Source: Chryseobacterium contaminans
GTDB lineage: Bacteria; Bacteroidota; Bacteroidia; Flavobacteriales; Weeksellaceae
DNA: 64,000 nt
NCBI RefSeq assembly: GCF_001684955.1
Contig: NZ_MAYF01000223.1
Coordinates: 29,779 to 93,778, forward strand
Direction of reading: 5' to 3'
Each line of letters starts with the position of its first letter. Position 1 is the stretch's first letter. Under the pieces are notes generated by a model that saw only the letters and a program-made list of their open reading frames with translations, was not told where the DNA came from and made no database searches. Shown here one piece after another: positions 44,039 through 53,246 of this stretch. The position numbers and the translations under genes are program-made.

Positions 44039-45545
44039 GAAGAGGATTCCTCTTGAGCTGCTTTTACTCTTTTCTGTATTTGTCATTGCGACATGTGGAT
44101 TGATCTATGAACTGGTGGCGGGAGCATTGGCAAGTTATCTTTTAGGAGACTCTGTAAAGCAGTTTTCCTTTATCATTGGGGTTTACCTGTTTTCTATGGG
44201 CGTAGGCTCCTACCTATCCAAATTTATTAAGGGAAACCTTATTGATAAATTCGTAGAGATTGAAATCCTGGTCGGAATCGTTGGCGGGATCAGCTCAGTG
44301 GTATTGTTTGTTTTATTTAATACACTCGCCCATTTTGAAAGTGTGCTTTATCTTTTTGTCTTCTTTACAGGATGTTTGGTAGGGGTGGAAATTCCGCTTC
44401 TAATGAATATTCTGAAGGATAGGGTTCAGTTTAAAGATTTAGTTTCAAACGTATTCGCTTTTGATTATATCGGGGCTTTATTGGCTTCTATTCTTTTTCC
44501 TTTGGTTTTAATTCCACAGCTGGGAATTGTAAAAACACCATTGTTTTTCGGGCTTATCAATATCTCTATTGCTATATTCTTATGCTTTTATCTTAAGAAA
44601 GAACTATCAAAACCCTTCTCATTAAAAATAAAATCAATAGCAGCATTTATCTTGCTGGTTGGTCTTTTTATTTTTTCAGATAGGATCTTGTCCTATTCTG
44701 AGGAGAAGCTTTATGGGGAAAATGTTGTTTATACGAAGAGTTCTCCTTATCAAAGAATTGTTTTAACAAGAAATAACCGGGAATTCAGGCTTTATTTGAA
44801 CAATAACCTGCAGTTTTCTTCTACCGATGAATACCGCTATCACGAAGCATTGGTACATCCGGTAATGTCTATGGCTAAAAATATTGATAATGTATTGATT
44901 CTTGGAGGTGGTGATGGTTTTGCAGTGCGTGAGGTACTGAAATATAAAGAAGTGAAAAAGATTCAGCTTGTTGATCTGGATGGAGAAATGACCAATTTTT
45001 TCAAAACCAATGAAACCATGAAAAGACTGAATCAAAGTGCTTTGTCTAATCCCAAAGTGGAAGTGATCAACAAAGATGCTTATATCTGGGTAAAAGAAAA
45101 TAAAAAGAAATTTAATGTCATCATTATAGACTTTCCGGATCCGTCCAATTACAGCTTAGGAAAGCTATATTCTCTGCAGTTTTATAAAGAACTGGAAAGA
45201 CTAACTACTCCGGATACCAAAATTGTAGTACAAACCACTTCTCCTTATTTTGCTCCGAAATCATTTTGGTGCATAGAGAAAACCATTAATCAGATTTTTC
45301 CTTTTACTTCGGCATATCATACTTACGTTCCGTCATTTGGGGAATGGGGCTTTTCAATGGCTTCATTTGAGCCTGTCAATAATAAGATCTACAGAAGACT
45401 TCCCAATTTGAAATACTATGATTACGATTTTTCACAAATATCATATTTCAGTAAGGATATGAAAGTGAATGAAGTAGAAGTTAACCGTCTGGATAACCAG
45501 ATATTAGTCCGTTATTTCGATGAAGAGTGGGGGAAAGTTCAGTAG
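44031..45545 (+). CDS. Membrane-anchored spermidine synthase homologue
   Basis: The 504-aa product has about seven TM helices (residues ~10-215), then an aminopropyltransferase-type Rossmann domain. That domain shows LILGGGDGFAVREVL, QLVDLDGEM, and IIDFPDPSNYSLGKLYSLQFYKEL with the Asp expected for catalysis. It may transfer aminopropyl groups at the inner face of the membrane using product of the upstream decarboxylase; the acceptor is unknown. Gene overlaps on both sides (8 and 26 bases) show tight coupling. It is not the usual soluble SpeE. Confidence 0.85.
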   Translation: MDKKRIPLELLLLFSVFVIATCGLIYELVAGALASYLLGDSVKQFSFIIGVYLFSMGVGSYLSKFIKGNLIDKFVEIEILVGIVGGISSVVLFVLFNTLAHFESVLYLFVFFTGCLVGVEIPLLMNILKDRVQFKDLVSNVFAFDYIGALLASILFPLVLIPQLGIVKTPLFFGLINISIAIFLCFYLKKELSKPFSLKIKSIAAFILLVGLFIFSDRILSYSEEKLYGENVVYTKSSPYQRIVLTRNNREFRLYLNNNLQFSSTDEYRYHEALVHPVMSMAKNIDNVLILGGGDGFAVREVLKYKEVKKIQLVDLDGEMTNFFKTNETMKRLNQSALSNPKVEVINKDAYIWVKENKKKFNVIIIDFPDPSNYSLGKLYSLQFYKELERLTTPDTKIVVQTTSPYFAPKSFWCIEKTINQIFPFTSAYHTYVPSFGEWGFSMASFEPVNNKIYRRLPNLKYYDYDFSQISYFSKDMKVNEVEVNRLDNQILVRYFDEEWGKVQ

Positions 45546-47109
45546 AAAAGAGTTCCTGAAAACTTTAATGTTGGGCGGATTGATGCTTCCCTTTCTTCAA
45601 TATTGCGGAAAGAAAGTAAAATCATTGTTGCTAAAAATCACCGGGACCAACCACGTTCTGGGACACAAATTATGGGCAAAGGATTTTCCACAATTCTCCG
45701 AAGTTATCCACACTAAGTATCTTGTAGTGGGTGCCGGCATCTCCGGACTTTCTGCTTGTAGATTTTTCAGTCAGCACAATGAAAATGATTACCTTTTACT
45801 GGAAATGGAAGATCATTCGGGTGGAAATTCTTCCAACGGACAGAATAAGTTTTCAAAATTCCCATTGGGAGCGCACTATCTGCCTTTACCCAATAAAGAA
45901 AATACAGAGATCATAGAATTTCTTAAAGAATGTGGTATTTGTCAGGGAATTGACGGAAATGGAGAACCTGTTCTGGATGAATATCAGATGACTTTTCCAC
46001 AACAGGAAAGACTGTTCTATAAAAATTCATGGCAGAATGATATTGTTCCTCAAAAAGGAATTTCTCAGGAAGTACAGAACGAATTTGACCGTTTCTTTAC
46101 AATGATGGATGGGTTCCGTCAAAAGAAAGATATTCAGGGGAACTATTGGTTTGCAATTCCTGTTCATGATTCCAGTAGAGAAGATGAAGTACTCAACCTT
46201 GAAAAAACTATTTTTAGTGATTGGCTACGGCAATATAACTTCCAGTCTGAAGAACTACTTTGGCTATTGGACTATTCATGTAGAGATGATTATGGTTTAG
46301 GACTGGATTATGTATCAGCCTGGGCCGGGATTCATTATTTTGCGGGAAGAAAAAACAACTGGAGTACAAAATATAAAGATCAGGTATTCACATGGCCGGA
46401 AGGAAATGCAAAGCTAAGTCGTTATCTTTCAAAATATACAGAAGGAAAATTATTAACTAAAAATTTAGTTTTTGATCTTGAAGTGAATGATAAAGTAGAA
46501 GTTACAAGTTTTGACAATGCTAAGAAGAAAACTACAAAGATCATTGCGGATAAAGTTTTATTTGCCACACCACAGTTCGTCAATGAAAGAATTTTCAACA
46601 ACAGAAAAGCATCATCCTTTCATTATGTTCCATGGTTATTAACAACCATTACGCTGAATAATGAATTTGGGGGAGATGAAGAGCTTGCATGGGATAATGT
46701 GATCTACGGGTCATCCGGATTAGGATATATCTTTGATCAGCATCAGAATATCAATCAGATTATAGGCGAAAAAGTGATTACCTACTATAAAAGCTTCTCT
46801 ACAAATGATTGTAAAAAGGCAAGGAAGAAACTATATTCTATGAAGGAAACTGAACTTAAAGATTTAGTTTTAGATGATCTGAAAAAAGCCCACCCATTAA
46901 TTGAAGATTTTATTCTTGAAATGGAATTTCATAAAATAGGGCATGCAATGATTGCGCCTACGCCAGAACAAATTTTTGGCGAAAATTCTAAAATGGCTAA
47001 GAAACCTATTGATGGGAAAATATTTTTTGCCCATTCGGATCTTTCAGGAATTTCTATTTTTGAAGAAGCTTTCTACCAGGGAATAAGAACCGCCAAAGAA
47101 ATGCTATAA
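45520..47109 (+). CDS. Exported FAD-dependent amine oxidase-like protein
   Basis: The 529-aa product begins with a Tat-like signal (KFSRKEFLKTLMLGGLMLPFLQYC, with RK instead of RR and a lipobox-like cysteine). The FAD Rossmann motif YLVVGAGISGLSACRFF and GGNSSNGQNKFSKFPLGAHYLP follow. The C-terminal ITYYKSFS and FFAHSDLSGISIFEEAFYQG suit an amine oxidase/protoporphyrinogen oxidase-like fold. Folded export with FAD fits Tat. It may oxidise a polyamine or modified amine outside the membrane; the substrate is inference from context. It overlaps the previous gene by 26 bases. Confidence 0.8.
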   Translation: MKSGGKFSRKEFLKTLMLGGLMLPFLQYCGKKVKSLLLKITGTNHVLGHKLWAKDFPQFSEVIHTKYLVVGAGISGLSACRFFSQHNENDYLLLEMEDHSGGNSSNGQNKFSKFPLGAHYLPLPNKENTEIIEFLKECGICQGIDGNGEPVLDEYQMTFPQQERLFYKNSWQNDIVPQKGISQEVQNEFDRFFTMMDGFRQKKDIQGNYWFAIPVHDSSREDEVLNLEKTIFSDWLRQYNFQSEELLWLLDYSCRDDYGLGLDYVSAWAGIHYFAGRKNNWSTKYKDQVFTWPEGNAKLSRYLSKYTEGKLLTKNLVFDLEVNDKVEVTSFDNAKKKTTKIIADKVLFATPQFVNERIFNNRKASSFHYVPWLLTTITLNNEFGGDEELAWDNVIYGSSGLGYIFDQHQNINQIIGEKVITYYKSFSTNDCKKARKKLYSMKETELKDLVLDDLKKAHPLIEDFILEMEFHKIGHAMIAPTPEQIFGENSKMAKKPIDGKIFFAHSDLSGISIFEEAFYQGIRTAKEML

Positions 47110-47148
47110 TTGTTTGAACTGATAAGATGTTACCATAAATATCCACTC

Positions 47149-48174
47149 ATGAAACAACCTTGGATACATAATGCAAAAACAGATTGGTGGTTTATCTTAT
47201 CCCCACCTTTTCTGGTATTGCTGATTATTTTTCTTTTTCAGAAACAGATTCAGGGATTGGAAAATCATTATTCCTTTTATACATGGCTTTTTCTGATCGT
47301 TTTTGTAGATGTTGCGCATGTGTATTCCACATTATTTAAAACGTATTTCGTAAAAGCTGAAGTTCAGAAGAGAAAACTGCTGTATTTTGGAGTACCGCTC
47401 ATAAGCTGGTGTTTGGGTATTGCTTTGTTTCAGTTTGGAAGCTTAACATTCTGGTCTGTGCTGGCACTCATAGCTGTTTTTCACTTTATCCGCCAACAAT
47501 ACGGCTTTATGAGAATTTATGCCCGTTTTGAACCGGATAACTGGAGCAAGAAAATAGATGAGGTTGCAGTATATGCTGCTACTGTTTTTCCAATGCTGTA
47601 TTGGTTTAAAACTCCGCGTGCCTTTACCTGGTTTGTTGATAATGAATTCAGATGGCTCCAAAATCTTCCGGATTACGTTCCCTTGATTACCGCTATATAT
47701 TTGGGTATCCTGATTATATGGATTATAAAAACAGCTTTTGAAGCTTTTAGGACAAAGAAAATTAATATTCCCAAAACGGCATTGATTACCGGAACTTATC
47801 TGTCCTGGTACTTTGGAATTGTGTACTTCAACAATGATCTCCTTTTTACTTTTCTGAATGTGGTTTCCCATGGAATTCCTTATATCGCATTGATTTATAT
47901 CCGGGAGATCAGACAAAAAGATCAACAACAGCTAAATTGGATGCAGATTTTTAAACCCTTTTCAGGAATGCTTTTATTTATAGGAATCATTTTAAGTTTT
48001 GCTTTATTGGAAGAGTTTCTGTGGGAAACACTGGTGTGGAATGAGCACTTTTCACTGGAGCTGGCTGTTTCTGAAAACCTGTTTCAATTTTTAGTTCCAT
48101 TATTAGTTGTTCCGCAGCTTACTCATTATCTTTTGGATGGCTTTATTTGGAGAAAACCCAAAAAAGTTAGCTAA
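47149..48174 (+). CDS. Polytopic membrane protein with conserved-looking histidines
   Basis: The ATG at 47149 (341 aa, MKQPWIHNAKTDWWFILSPP) was preferred over an in-frame TTG at 47110. About nine hydrophobic segments are present. Histidines lie in or next to them: VDVAHVYST, AVFHFIRQQYGF, VVSHGIPYIAL and LTHYLLDGFIWR. Such a pattern could bind a metal or heme in the membrane, but no known desaturase or carotenoid oxygenase signature is complete. It is the last gene of the cluster. Confidence 0.65.
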   Translation: MKQPWIHNAKTDWWFILSPPFLVLLIIFLFQKQIQGLENHYSFYTWLFLIVFVDVAHVYSTLFKTYFVKAEVQKRKLLYFGVPLISWCLGIALFQFGSLTFWSVLALIAVFHFIRQQYGFMRIYARFEPDNWSKKIDEVAVYAATVFPMLYWFKTPRAFTWFVDNEFRWLQNLPDYVPLITAIYLGILIIWIIKTAFEAFRTKKINIPKTALITGTYLSWYFGIVYFNNDLLFTFLNVVSHGIPYIALIYIREIRQKDQQQLNWMQIFKPFSGMLLFIGIILSFALLEEFLWETLVWNEHFSLELAVSENLFQFLVPLLVVPQLTHYLLDGFIWRKPKKVS

Positions 48175-48179
48175 CTTTG
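48172..48179 (+). promoter_or_regulatory. -7 element of the GH43 gene
   Basis: TAACTTTG matches TAnnTTTG, overlapping the stop codon of the previous gene and lying 22 bases before the ATG at 48202. It suggests separate transcription of the glycosidase. Confidence 0.55.
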
Positions 48180-48201
48180 CTTTAATCTATAAAATCTAAA
48201 A

Positions 48202-49956
48202 ATGAGACAATGTATTCTGTCATTAGCCATTTTTCTTGGAATAATGGTAGGCGGCCAGCAGAAAACTTTTTGCAATCCTATTAATATTGATTATGGGTAT
48301 ACTCCTTTTGAAGTTTTTTCAAAACAAGGAAAACACCGCGCTACAGCAGATCCTGTGATTGTTAATTTTAAGAATAAGCTGTTTCTTTTCTCTACCAATC
48401 AGGAAGGATATTGGTACAGTGATGATATGCTGGACTGGAAGTTTGTAAAAAGGAAATTTCTGAGAGACAATAAATATATCCACGACCTTAATGCTCCGGC
48501 TGTCTGGGCTATGAAAGATACACTTTATGTTTATGGATCTACATGGGAACAGGATTTTCCGATCTGGAAAAGTACCAATCCAACCAAAGACGATTGGAAA
48601 ATTGCAGTAGATACTTTGAAAGTAGGAGCGTGGGATCCGGCATTCCATTATGATGAAGACAAGAATAAGCTTTATCTGTATTGGGGTTCAAGTAATGAAT
48701 GGCCTTTGCTGGGAACAGAAGTGAAAGTTAAAAATCTTCAGTCCGAAGGTTTTGTAAAGCCCATTATTAAACTAAAACCTGAGGATCATGGCTGGGAGCG
48801 TTTCGGGGAATACAATGATAATGTTTTTCTTCAGCCTTTTGTAGAAGGTGCATGGATGACAAAGCATAATGGAAAATATTATATGCAGTATGGTGCTCCT
48901 GCAACAGAGTTCAGCGGATATTCTGATGGAGTATATGTAAGCAAAAATCCGTTGGAAGGCTTCGAATACCAGCAGCATAATCCGTTTTCCTATAAGCCGG
49001 GAGGTTTTGCAAGAGGTGCCGGCCACGGAGCAACGTTTGAAGACAATTATAAAAACTGGTGGCATGTTTCTACCATCTTTATTTCTACTAAAAATAATTT
49101 TGAAAGAAGGCTGGGAATATGGCCGGCAGGATTTGATAAGGATGATGTGATGTATACCAATACTGCTTATGGAGATTACCCTACCTATCTTCCACAGTAT
49201 GCACAAGGTAAAGATTTTACAAAAGGTCTTTTTGCCGGATGGATGCTGTTGAATTATAATAAACCGGTTCAGGTTTCATCTACTTTAGGCAGTTACCAGT
49301 CCAATTATGCTGTAGATGAAGATATCAAGACTTACTGGAGTGCTAAAACGGGAAATGCAGGGGAGTGGTTTCAGACTGATCTTGGTGAAGTTTCTACCAT
49401 TAATGCCATTCAGATCAATTATGCGGATCAGGATGCTGAATTTATGGGGAAAACCTTAGGGAAAATGCATCAATATAAAATCTATAGTTCCAATGATGGA
49501 AAGAAATGGAATGTGATTGTGGATAAAAGCAAGAACACAAAAGATGTCCCTCATGATTATATTGAACTTGAACAGCCTGCAAAAGCCCGTTTTCTGAAAA
49601 TGGAAAACCTTAAAATGCCTACCGGAAAATTTGCATTAAGCGGTTTCAGAGTGTTTGGAAAAGGGGCAGGAAAACAGCCTTCTAAAGTGGAAAACTTTGT
49701 TCCTTTAAGGGCTGATCCTAAAAAATATGGGGAAAGAAGAAGTATCTGGATGAAGTGGCAGCAAAACCCTGATGCAGACGGCTATGTGATTTATTGGGGA
49801 AAATCTCCTGATAAAATGTATGGAAGCATTATGGTATACGGAAAGAATGAATACTTCTTTACGGGTGCAGACAGAACAGATGCTTACTATTTTCAGATTG
49901 AAGCCTTCAATTCCAATGGTGTTTCTGTAAGAACAGATGTTGTAAAATCTGAGTAA
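48202..49956 (+). CDS. Glycoside hydrolase family 43 protein with F5/8C and fibronectin-like domains
   Basis: The 584-aa product has a signal peptide (about 1-21, MVGGQQKTF). The five-bladed propeller region starts with HRATADPVIVNFKNKLFLFSTNQEGYWYSDDMLDW; GAWDPAFHYDEDKNKLYLYWGSS and GFARGAGHGATFED follow, which fits GH43-type arabinan/xylan-active enzymes. Residues about 355-490 form an F5/8 type C carbohydrate-binding domain (VDEDIKTYWSAKTGNAGEWFQTDLGEV). The C-terminal 85 residues look fibronectin type III-like. Exact linkage specificity cannot be read. No T9SS domain is present. Confidence 0.82.
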   Translation: MRQCILSLAIFLGIMVGGQQKTFCNPINIDYGYTPFEVFSKQGKHRATADPVIVNFKNKLFLFSTNQEGYWYSDDMLDWKFVKRKFLRDNKYIHDLNAPAVWAMKDTLYVYGSTWEQDFPIWKSTNPTKDDWKIAVDTLKVGAWDPAFHYDEDKNKLYLYWGSSNEWPLLGTEVKVKNLQSEGFVKPIIKLKPEDHGWERFGEYNDNVFLQPFVEGAWMTKHNGKYYMQYGAPATEFSGYSDGVYVSKNPLEGFEYQQHNPFSYKPGGFARGAGHGATFEDNYKNWWHVSTIFISTKNNFERRLGIWPAGFDKDDVMYTNTAYGDYPTYLPQYAQGKDFTKGLFAGWMLLNYNKPVQVSSTLGSYQSNYAVDEDIKTYWSAKTGNAGEWFQTDLGEVSTINAIQINYADQDAEFMGKTLGKMHQYKIYSSNDGKKWNVIVDKSKNTKDVPHDYIELEQPAKARFLKMENLKMPTGKFALSGFRVFGKGAGKQPSKVENFVPLRADPKKYGERRSIWMKWQQNPDADGYVIYWGKSPDKMYGSIMVYGKNEYFFTGADRTDAYYFQIEAFNSNGVSVRTDVVKSE

Positions 49957-49974
49957 ATCAAATTAGAAATAAAT

Positions 49975-50012
49975 AATGGCACGTTTTGAAATATCAGAGC
50001 GTGTTATTTTTT
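49975..50012 (+). terminator. Probable terminator of the GH43 gene
   Basis: AATGGCACG pairs with CGTGTTATT (9 bp with two G-U pairs, 16-base loop) and runs into TTTTTT. Its end overlaps the 3' end of the convergent esterase gene. Confidence 0.55.
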
Positions 50013-50858
50013 GTTTACTTTTTTCAGAAATGTTTCAATCTTATCAATAAGAAAGGTAGTATTAGGTTGTTTATCCCAATCCAAATGTCCACCATTAAAC
50101 TCATAAGATTCATGAACAACATTGTTTTTATTCAGAACGGAATCAAGGATATTATTTTGGTTTAAAGGAACCACGCGGTCCGTTTTTCCATAGTAAGAAA
50201 GAGTTGGTGAAGAGGCCGTATTTATCCAATGAACAGGACTGGCAAAATTAATTGCTGAGGTTGTTGCGGGCAGTATTTTAGGATCAGCCAGGTGCTTTTC
50301 TACAAAAGAATATTCTTCATAATTCTTAAAACCTTTATCAGAGAGATCGGCTGGCCCCACAATATTGATAACTGCTTTTACATTTTTATCGGCATCAAAA
50401 TGATAAGCATAAAGCATAGATAAATGAGCACCGGCACTGTTTCCCATAAGAATCACCTCAGGTTTATAGTTGAGTTTATTTTTCAGGAAATTAATGACAT
50501 TCTTAATATCATCCGTCTGATTGGGAATAGCATATTGTATAGCTGAAGCCAATCTGTAATTCATATTGACAAAGACATGATCCGGAAACCTTTGCATCAT
50601 AGAAAGGGTAAAGAAGGTAAGTTGAGACTTGTTTCCGCCACGCCATCCGCCGCCATGAATAATGATGAAAACTTCTTTTTCTTCAGATGACTTTTTATGG
50701 GGAATATAAAGATCCACAACCTGTTCCGGACTATTTCCATAATGAATATTTTCCTCTTTATTAAAGCTGATATTATTTCCAAGATTGATCTTACTCTCTT
50801 TGCAGCCTATCAACAAAAATGAGACAAAACAGATGGTAAATACTAAACTCTTTTTCAT
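50004..50858 (-). CDS. Lipoprotein alpha/beta hydrolase (BD-FAE-like esterase)
   Basis: The 284-aa product has a lipoprotein signal (FVSFLLIGC|KESK), the oxyanion motif IIHGGGWRGGNKSQ, the nucleophile elbow MGNSAGAHLSML, an Asp in YGKTDRVVPLNQN and a His in FNGGHLDWD. It fits esterase/lipase families such as BD-FAE. With the adjacent GH43 it might deacylate plant polysaccharide; that is inference. Start ATG at 50858. Confidence 0.85.
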   Translation of the reverse strand: MKKSLVFTICFVSFLLIGCKESKINLGNNISFNKEENIHYGNSPEQVVDLYIPHKKSSEEKEVFIIIHGGGWRGGNKSQLTFFTLSMMQRFPDHVFVNMNYRLASAIQYAIPNQTDDIKNVINFLKNKLNYKPEVILMGNSAGAHLSMLYAYHFDADKNVKAVINIVGPADLSDKGFKNYEEYSFVEKHLADPKILPATTSAINFASPVHWINTASSPTLSYYGKTDRVVPLNQNNILDSVLNKNNVVHESYEFNGGHLDWDKQPNTTFLIDKIETFLKKVNKK

Positions 50859-50870
50859 ACAATTAAAGAT

Positions 50871-50899
50871 AAAAAACCTGCTGAAGAATCAACAGGTTT
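50871..50899 (-). terminator. Terminator of the tandem receptor unit
   Basis: On the minus strand AAACCTGTTG, a 6-base loop and CAGCAGGTTT form a 10 bp stem (one G-U) followed by TTT. It lies 41 bases after the stop of the receptor at 50940. Confidence 0.75.
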
Positions 50900-50939
50900 G
50901 TGTACAAAATAATTTGATTGAATATGAAGAAAGATAGTT

Positions 50940-53201
50940 TTATCTGGTTCTGCTCTTGATAGATTCGGAAGCTCCTTCAATGTCTCTCACCTTTTTCAGT
51001 TTTTTGTTTCCGAAATTGTAAGTAAGGCTCACTGTGAAAGTTCTTTTGTATTGGTTCTGGTGGATATAATTGTAGTTTCCGTTACTCTGATAGTCGTCAA
51101 TTTCTACAATATTGGTTCTTAGTACATCATTTACATTCAGGGCAAACGTCCAGTCGTTCCAGTTTTTCTTGATGCTGAGGTCCAGACTTGATAAACCCCG
51201 TAACATACCCAGCTCTATCTGCTGCTTGTCTATGTAGAAAAAGTTAACCCCAAGGAACCATGTTTTAGCCTTATCAAGACGGATGGTATTGTTGGTCTGA
51301 ATCAAAAGACTGGTAGAATTTGCAGTATTGGTGTAGGTGATAGGCTTATCTTCCTGATCCACGAACCGGTCCCCTGTAGTAGGATCCATATCCAGGCTTC
51401 CGTTATTTCTGTTATGCTGAACTCCAACGCTGAAATTAGTAGTCCAGTACTGTTTGAAAAATGACTTCTGGATTCCTATCATGGCAGACATTTCCTGCTT
51501 ATCCCCAAAATTTGTCCTGATATACCTTAAGGCCAGATTTTTACCTGTTGATCCGTCAGGATGTTTAGGATAACCCTGCAAAGGAACCTGAGTGATCGCG
51601 TCTTTTATATAAGAATGATTTAAAACTACAAAATAGGAATTCTTATACATATACATCAGCTCCTGATTATAGGTAGAAGAAGCCTTTACAAATGGGTTGT
51701 TCTGTGTGTAGTTGTCATCTGTAAGTTTATTCACTACCGGATTAATTTCCCAGAAGCTCGGTCTTCTCATTCTGCTTGAAAATGAATAGGAAAGATTGTT
51801 TTTATCATTAATCGCATAGTTAAAGCTCAGATAAGGCAGAATATTATTGTAGTTTCTTTCAATCTTTTTAAGAGCTTCTAACTCTGCAGGGGGATTATCC
51901 GAAGTCCCTAAACTGTTGGTGATCTCATATCTTGCCCCGATTTTTCCGGAGAATTTTTCTGAAAATTTCTTTTCGGCAGTCGCGTAGAAGCCATAGATGT
52001 TTTCATCATAGATAAAATGGTTGGGTGCGAATTTAGGCGGATTTGAAGGATCAAGAAAATAAGTGTCGTTTTTAGTATCGTTATCTGTTTTAGTTTTATT
52101 ATAATTTCCACCAACGGAAATCGTAAGGTCATTTTTAAACTTCTGGATATAGTCTGCCATTCCGGAGAAGTTATTGATAATCTGCGGCAGATCCTGGAAC
52201 ATCTGTATAGACTTATCTCCTATATTTCTGTTGATGTCAGACTTATACGTGATATTATCTGTAAACTGGAACCTTTTATAATTCAGATACGCTGCATTTA
52301 CATTCAATTTGCTTCCTGAAGAATCCGTTTTTAATTCATAATTTAAATTGAAGGAGTTGTTATAGCTTCTTGTATCTTCCTTGTTTTTAGACCAGGTATA
52401 TTTTGTACCATATTCTTTACTCACAATAGTATTGAACAGGCTCACAGTTGAATTATAGCTTTTATTGGCCCACGTATTCCAGGATAAGGCTAAGTTGCTG
52501 TTATCATTTAACTGATAATCTATGTTCAGGTAACCGCCAATATTTTTGTTGGGATCATCAATATCACCGGTTGATTCATTAGATGCACCAATACTGCTGT
52601 TTTTCAGAGTGTAGGTTTGTGCTTCAATATTTTCGCCGCCACTAAGGCTGGCACTTATTCCCAGCTTGTCTTTTCTGTAATTGGCCGAAAAACTTGCCTG
52701 GCTGCCGTTGTATTTGCCCTGAGTATTGGAGAATCTCATATTCCCGTTAAGACCGTCACTCGTTTTTTTCTTTAAAACAATATTGATAATTCCATCAGAA
52801 GACTCAACCTGGTATTCACTTCCCGGAACTGTAATCACTTCAATCTTCTGGATATTTTCCGCCGGGGTATTTTTCAGGAACTGAGCCAGTGACTCTGCAT
52901 CCATATTGGATTTTCTCCCGTTGATGTAGATTAATACATTGTTCTTTCCTGCAATCTTTAATGTTTTATCATCCGTTGAAGATAATAAAGGAGTCTGTTT
53001 CAGAATATCGAAGGTAGTATTTCCTTTCGCTACAGGAGAAGCTGCAACATCATATACCAGACGGTCGCTTTGTTTTTTGAAAACCTGCTTGGTGATGGTA
53101 ACACCTTCTATATTTTTAGTTTTTGCCGAGTCAGATTTCTTTTCCTGGGCAAAAGCACAGGTTCCAAATATAACAGCTATTGACAAAAGTATACGTTTCA
53201 T
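50940..53201 (-). CDS. TonB-dependent receptor-like outer-membrane protein (copy B)
   Basis: The 753-aa product has a signal peptide (MKRILLSIAVIFGTCAFA|QEK). A plug-like domain follows (DRLVYDVAASPVAKGNTTFDILKQTPLL ... IEVITVPGSEYQVESSDGIINIVLKKK), then a large C-terminal barrel of the outer_membrane beta-barrel family (OMP_b-brl_3 type). The barrel ends with a typical strand FTVSLTYNFGNKKLKK and a short basic tail. It lacks the usual N-terminal CarboxypepD_reg-like domain. It lies 45 bases after its paralogue and probably shares its transcript. Ligand unknown. Confidence 0.83.
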   Translation of the reverse strand: MKRILLSIAVIFGTCAFAQEKKSDSAKTKNIEGVTITKQVFKKQSDRLVYDVAASPVAKGNTTFDILKQTPLLSSTDDKTLKIAGKNNVLIYINGRKSNMDAESLAQFLKNTPAENIQKIEVITVPGSEYQVESSDGIINIVLKKKTSDGLNGNMRFSNTQGKYNGSQASFSANYRKDKLGISASLSGGENIEAQTYTLKNSSIGASNESTGDIDDPNKNIGGYLNIDYQLNDNSNLALSWNTWANKSYNSTVSLFNTIVSKEYGTKYTWSKNKEDTRSYNNSFNLNYELKTDSSGSKLNVNAAYLNYKRFQFTDNITYKSDINRNIGDKSIQMFQDLPQIINNFSGMADYIQKFKNDLTISVGGNYNKTKTDNDTKNDTYFLDPSNPPKFAPNHFIYDENIYGFYATAEKKFSEKFSGKIGARYEITNSLGTSDNPPAELEALKKIERNYNNILPYLSFNYAINDKNNLSYSFSSRMRRPSFWEINPVVNKLTDDNYTQNNPFVKASSTYNQELMYMYKNSYFVVLNHSYIKDAITQVPLQGYPKHPDGSTGKNLALRYIRTNFGDKQEMSAMIGIQKSFFKQYWTTNFSVGVQHNRNNGSLDMDPTTGDRFVDQEDKPITYTNTANSTSLLIQTNNTIRLDKAKTWFLGVNFFYIDKQQIELGMLRGLSSLDLSIKKNWNDWTFALNVNDVLRTNIVEIDDYQSNGNYNYIHQNQYKRTFTVSLTYNFGNKKLKKVRDIEGASESIKSRTR

Positions 53202-53246
53202 GTTTATTTTTTTTTGAGAGTGGTTAAGTGAAATAAGTTTTATAGA

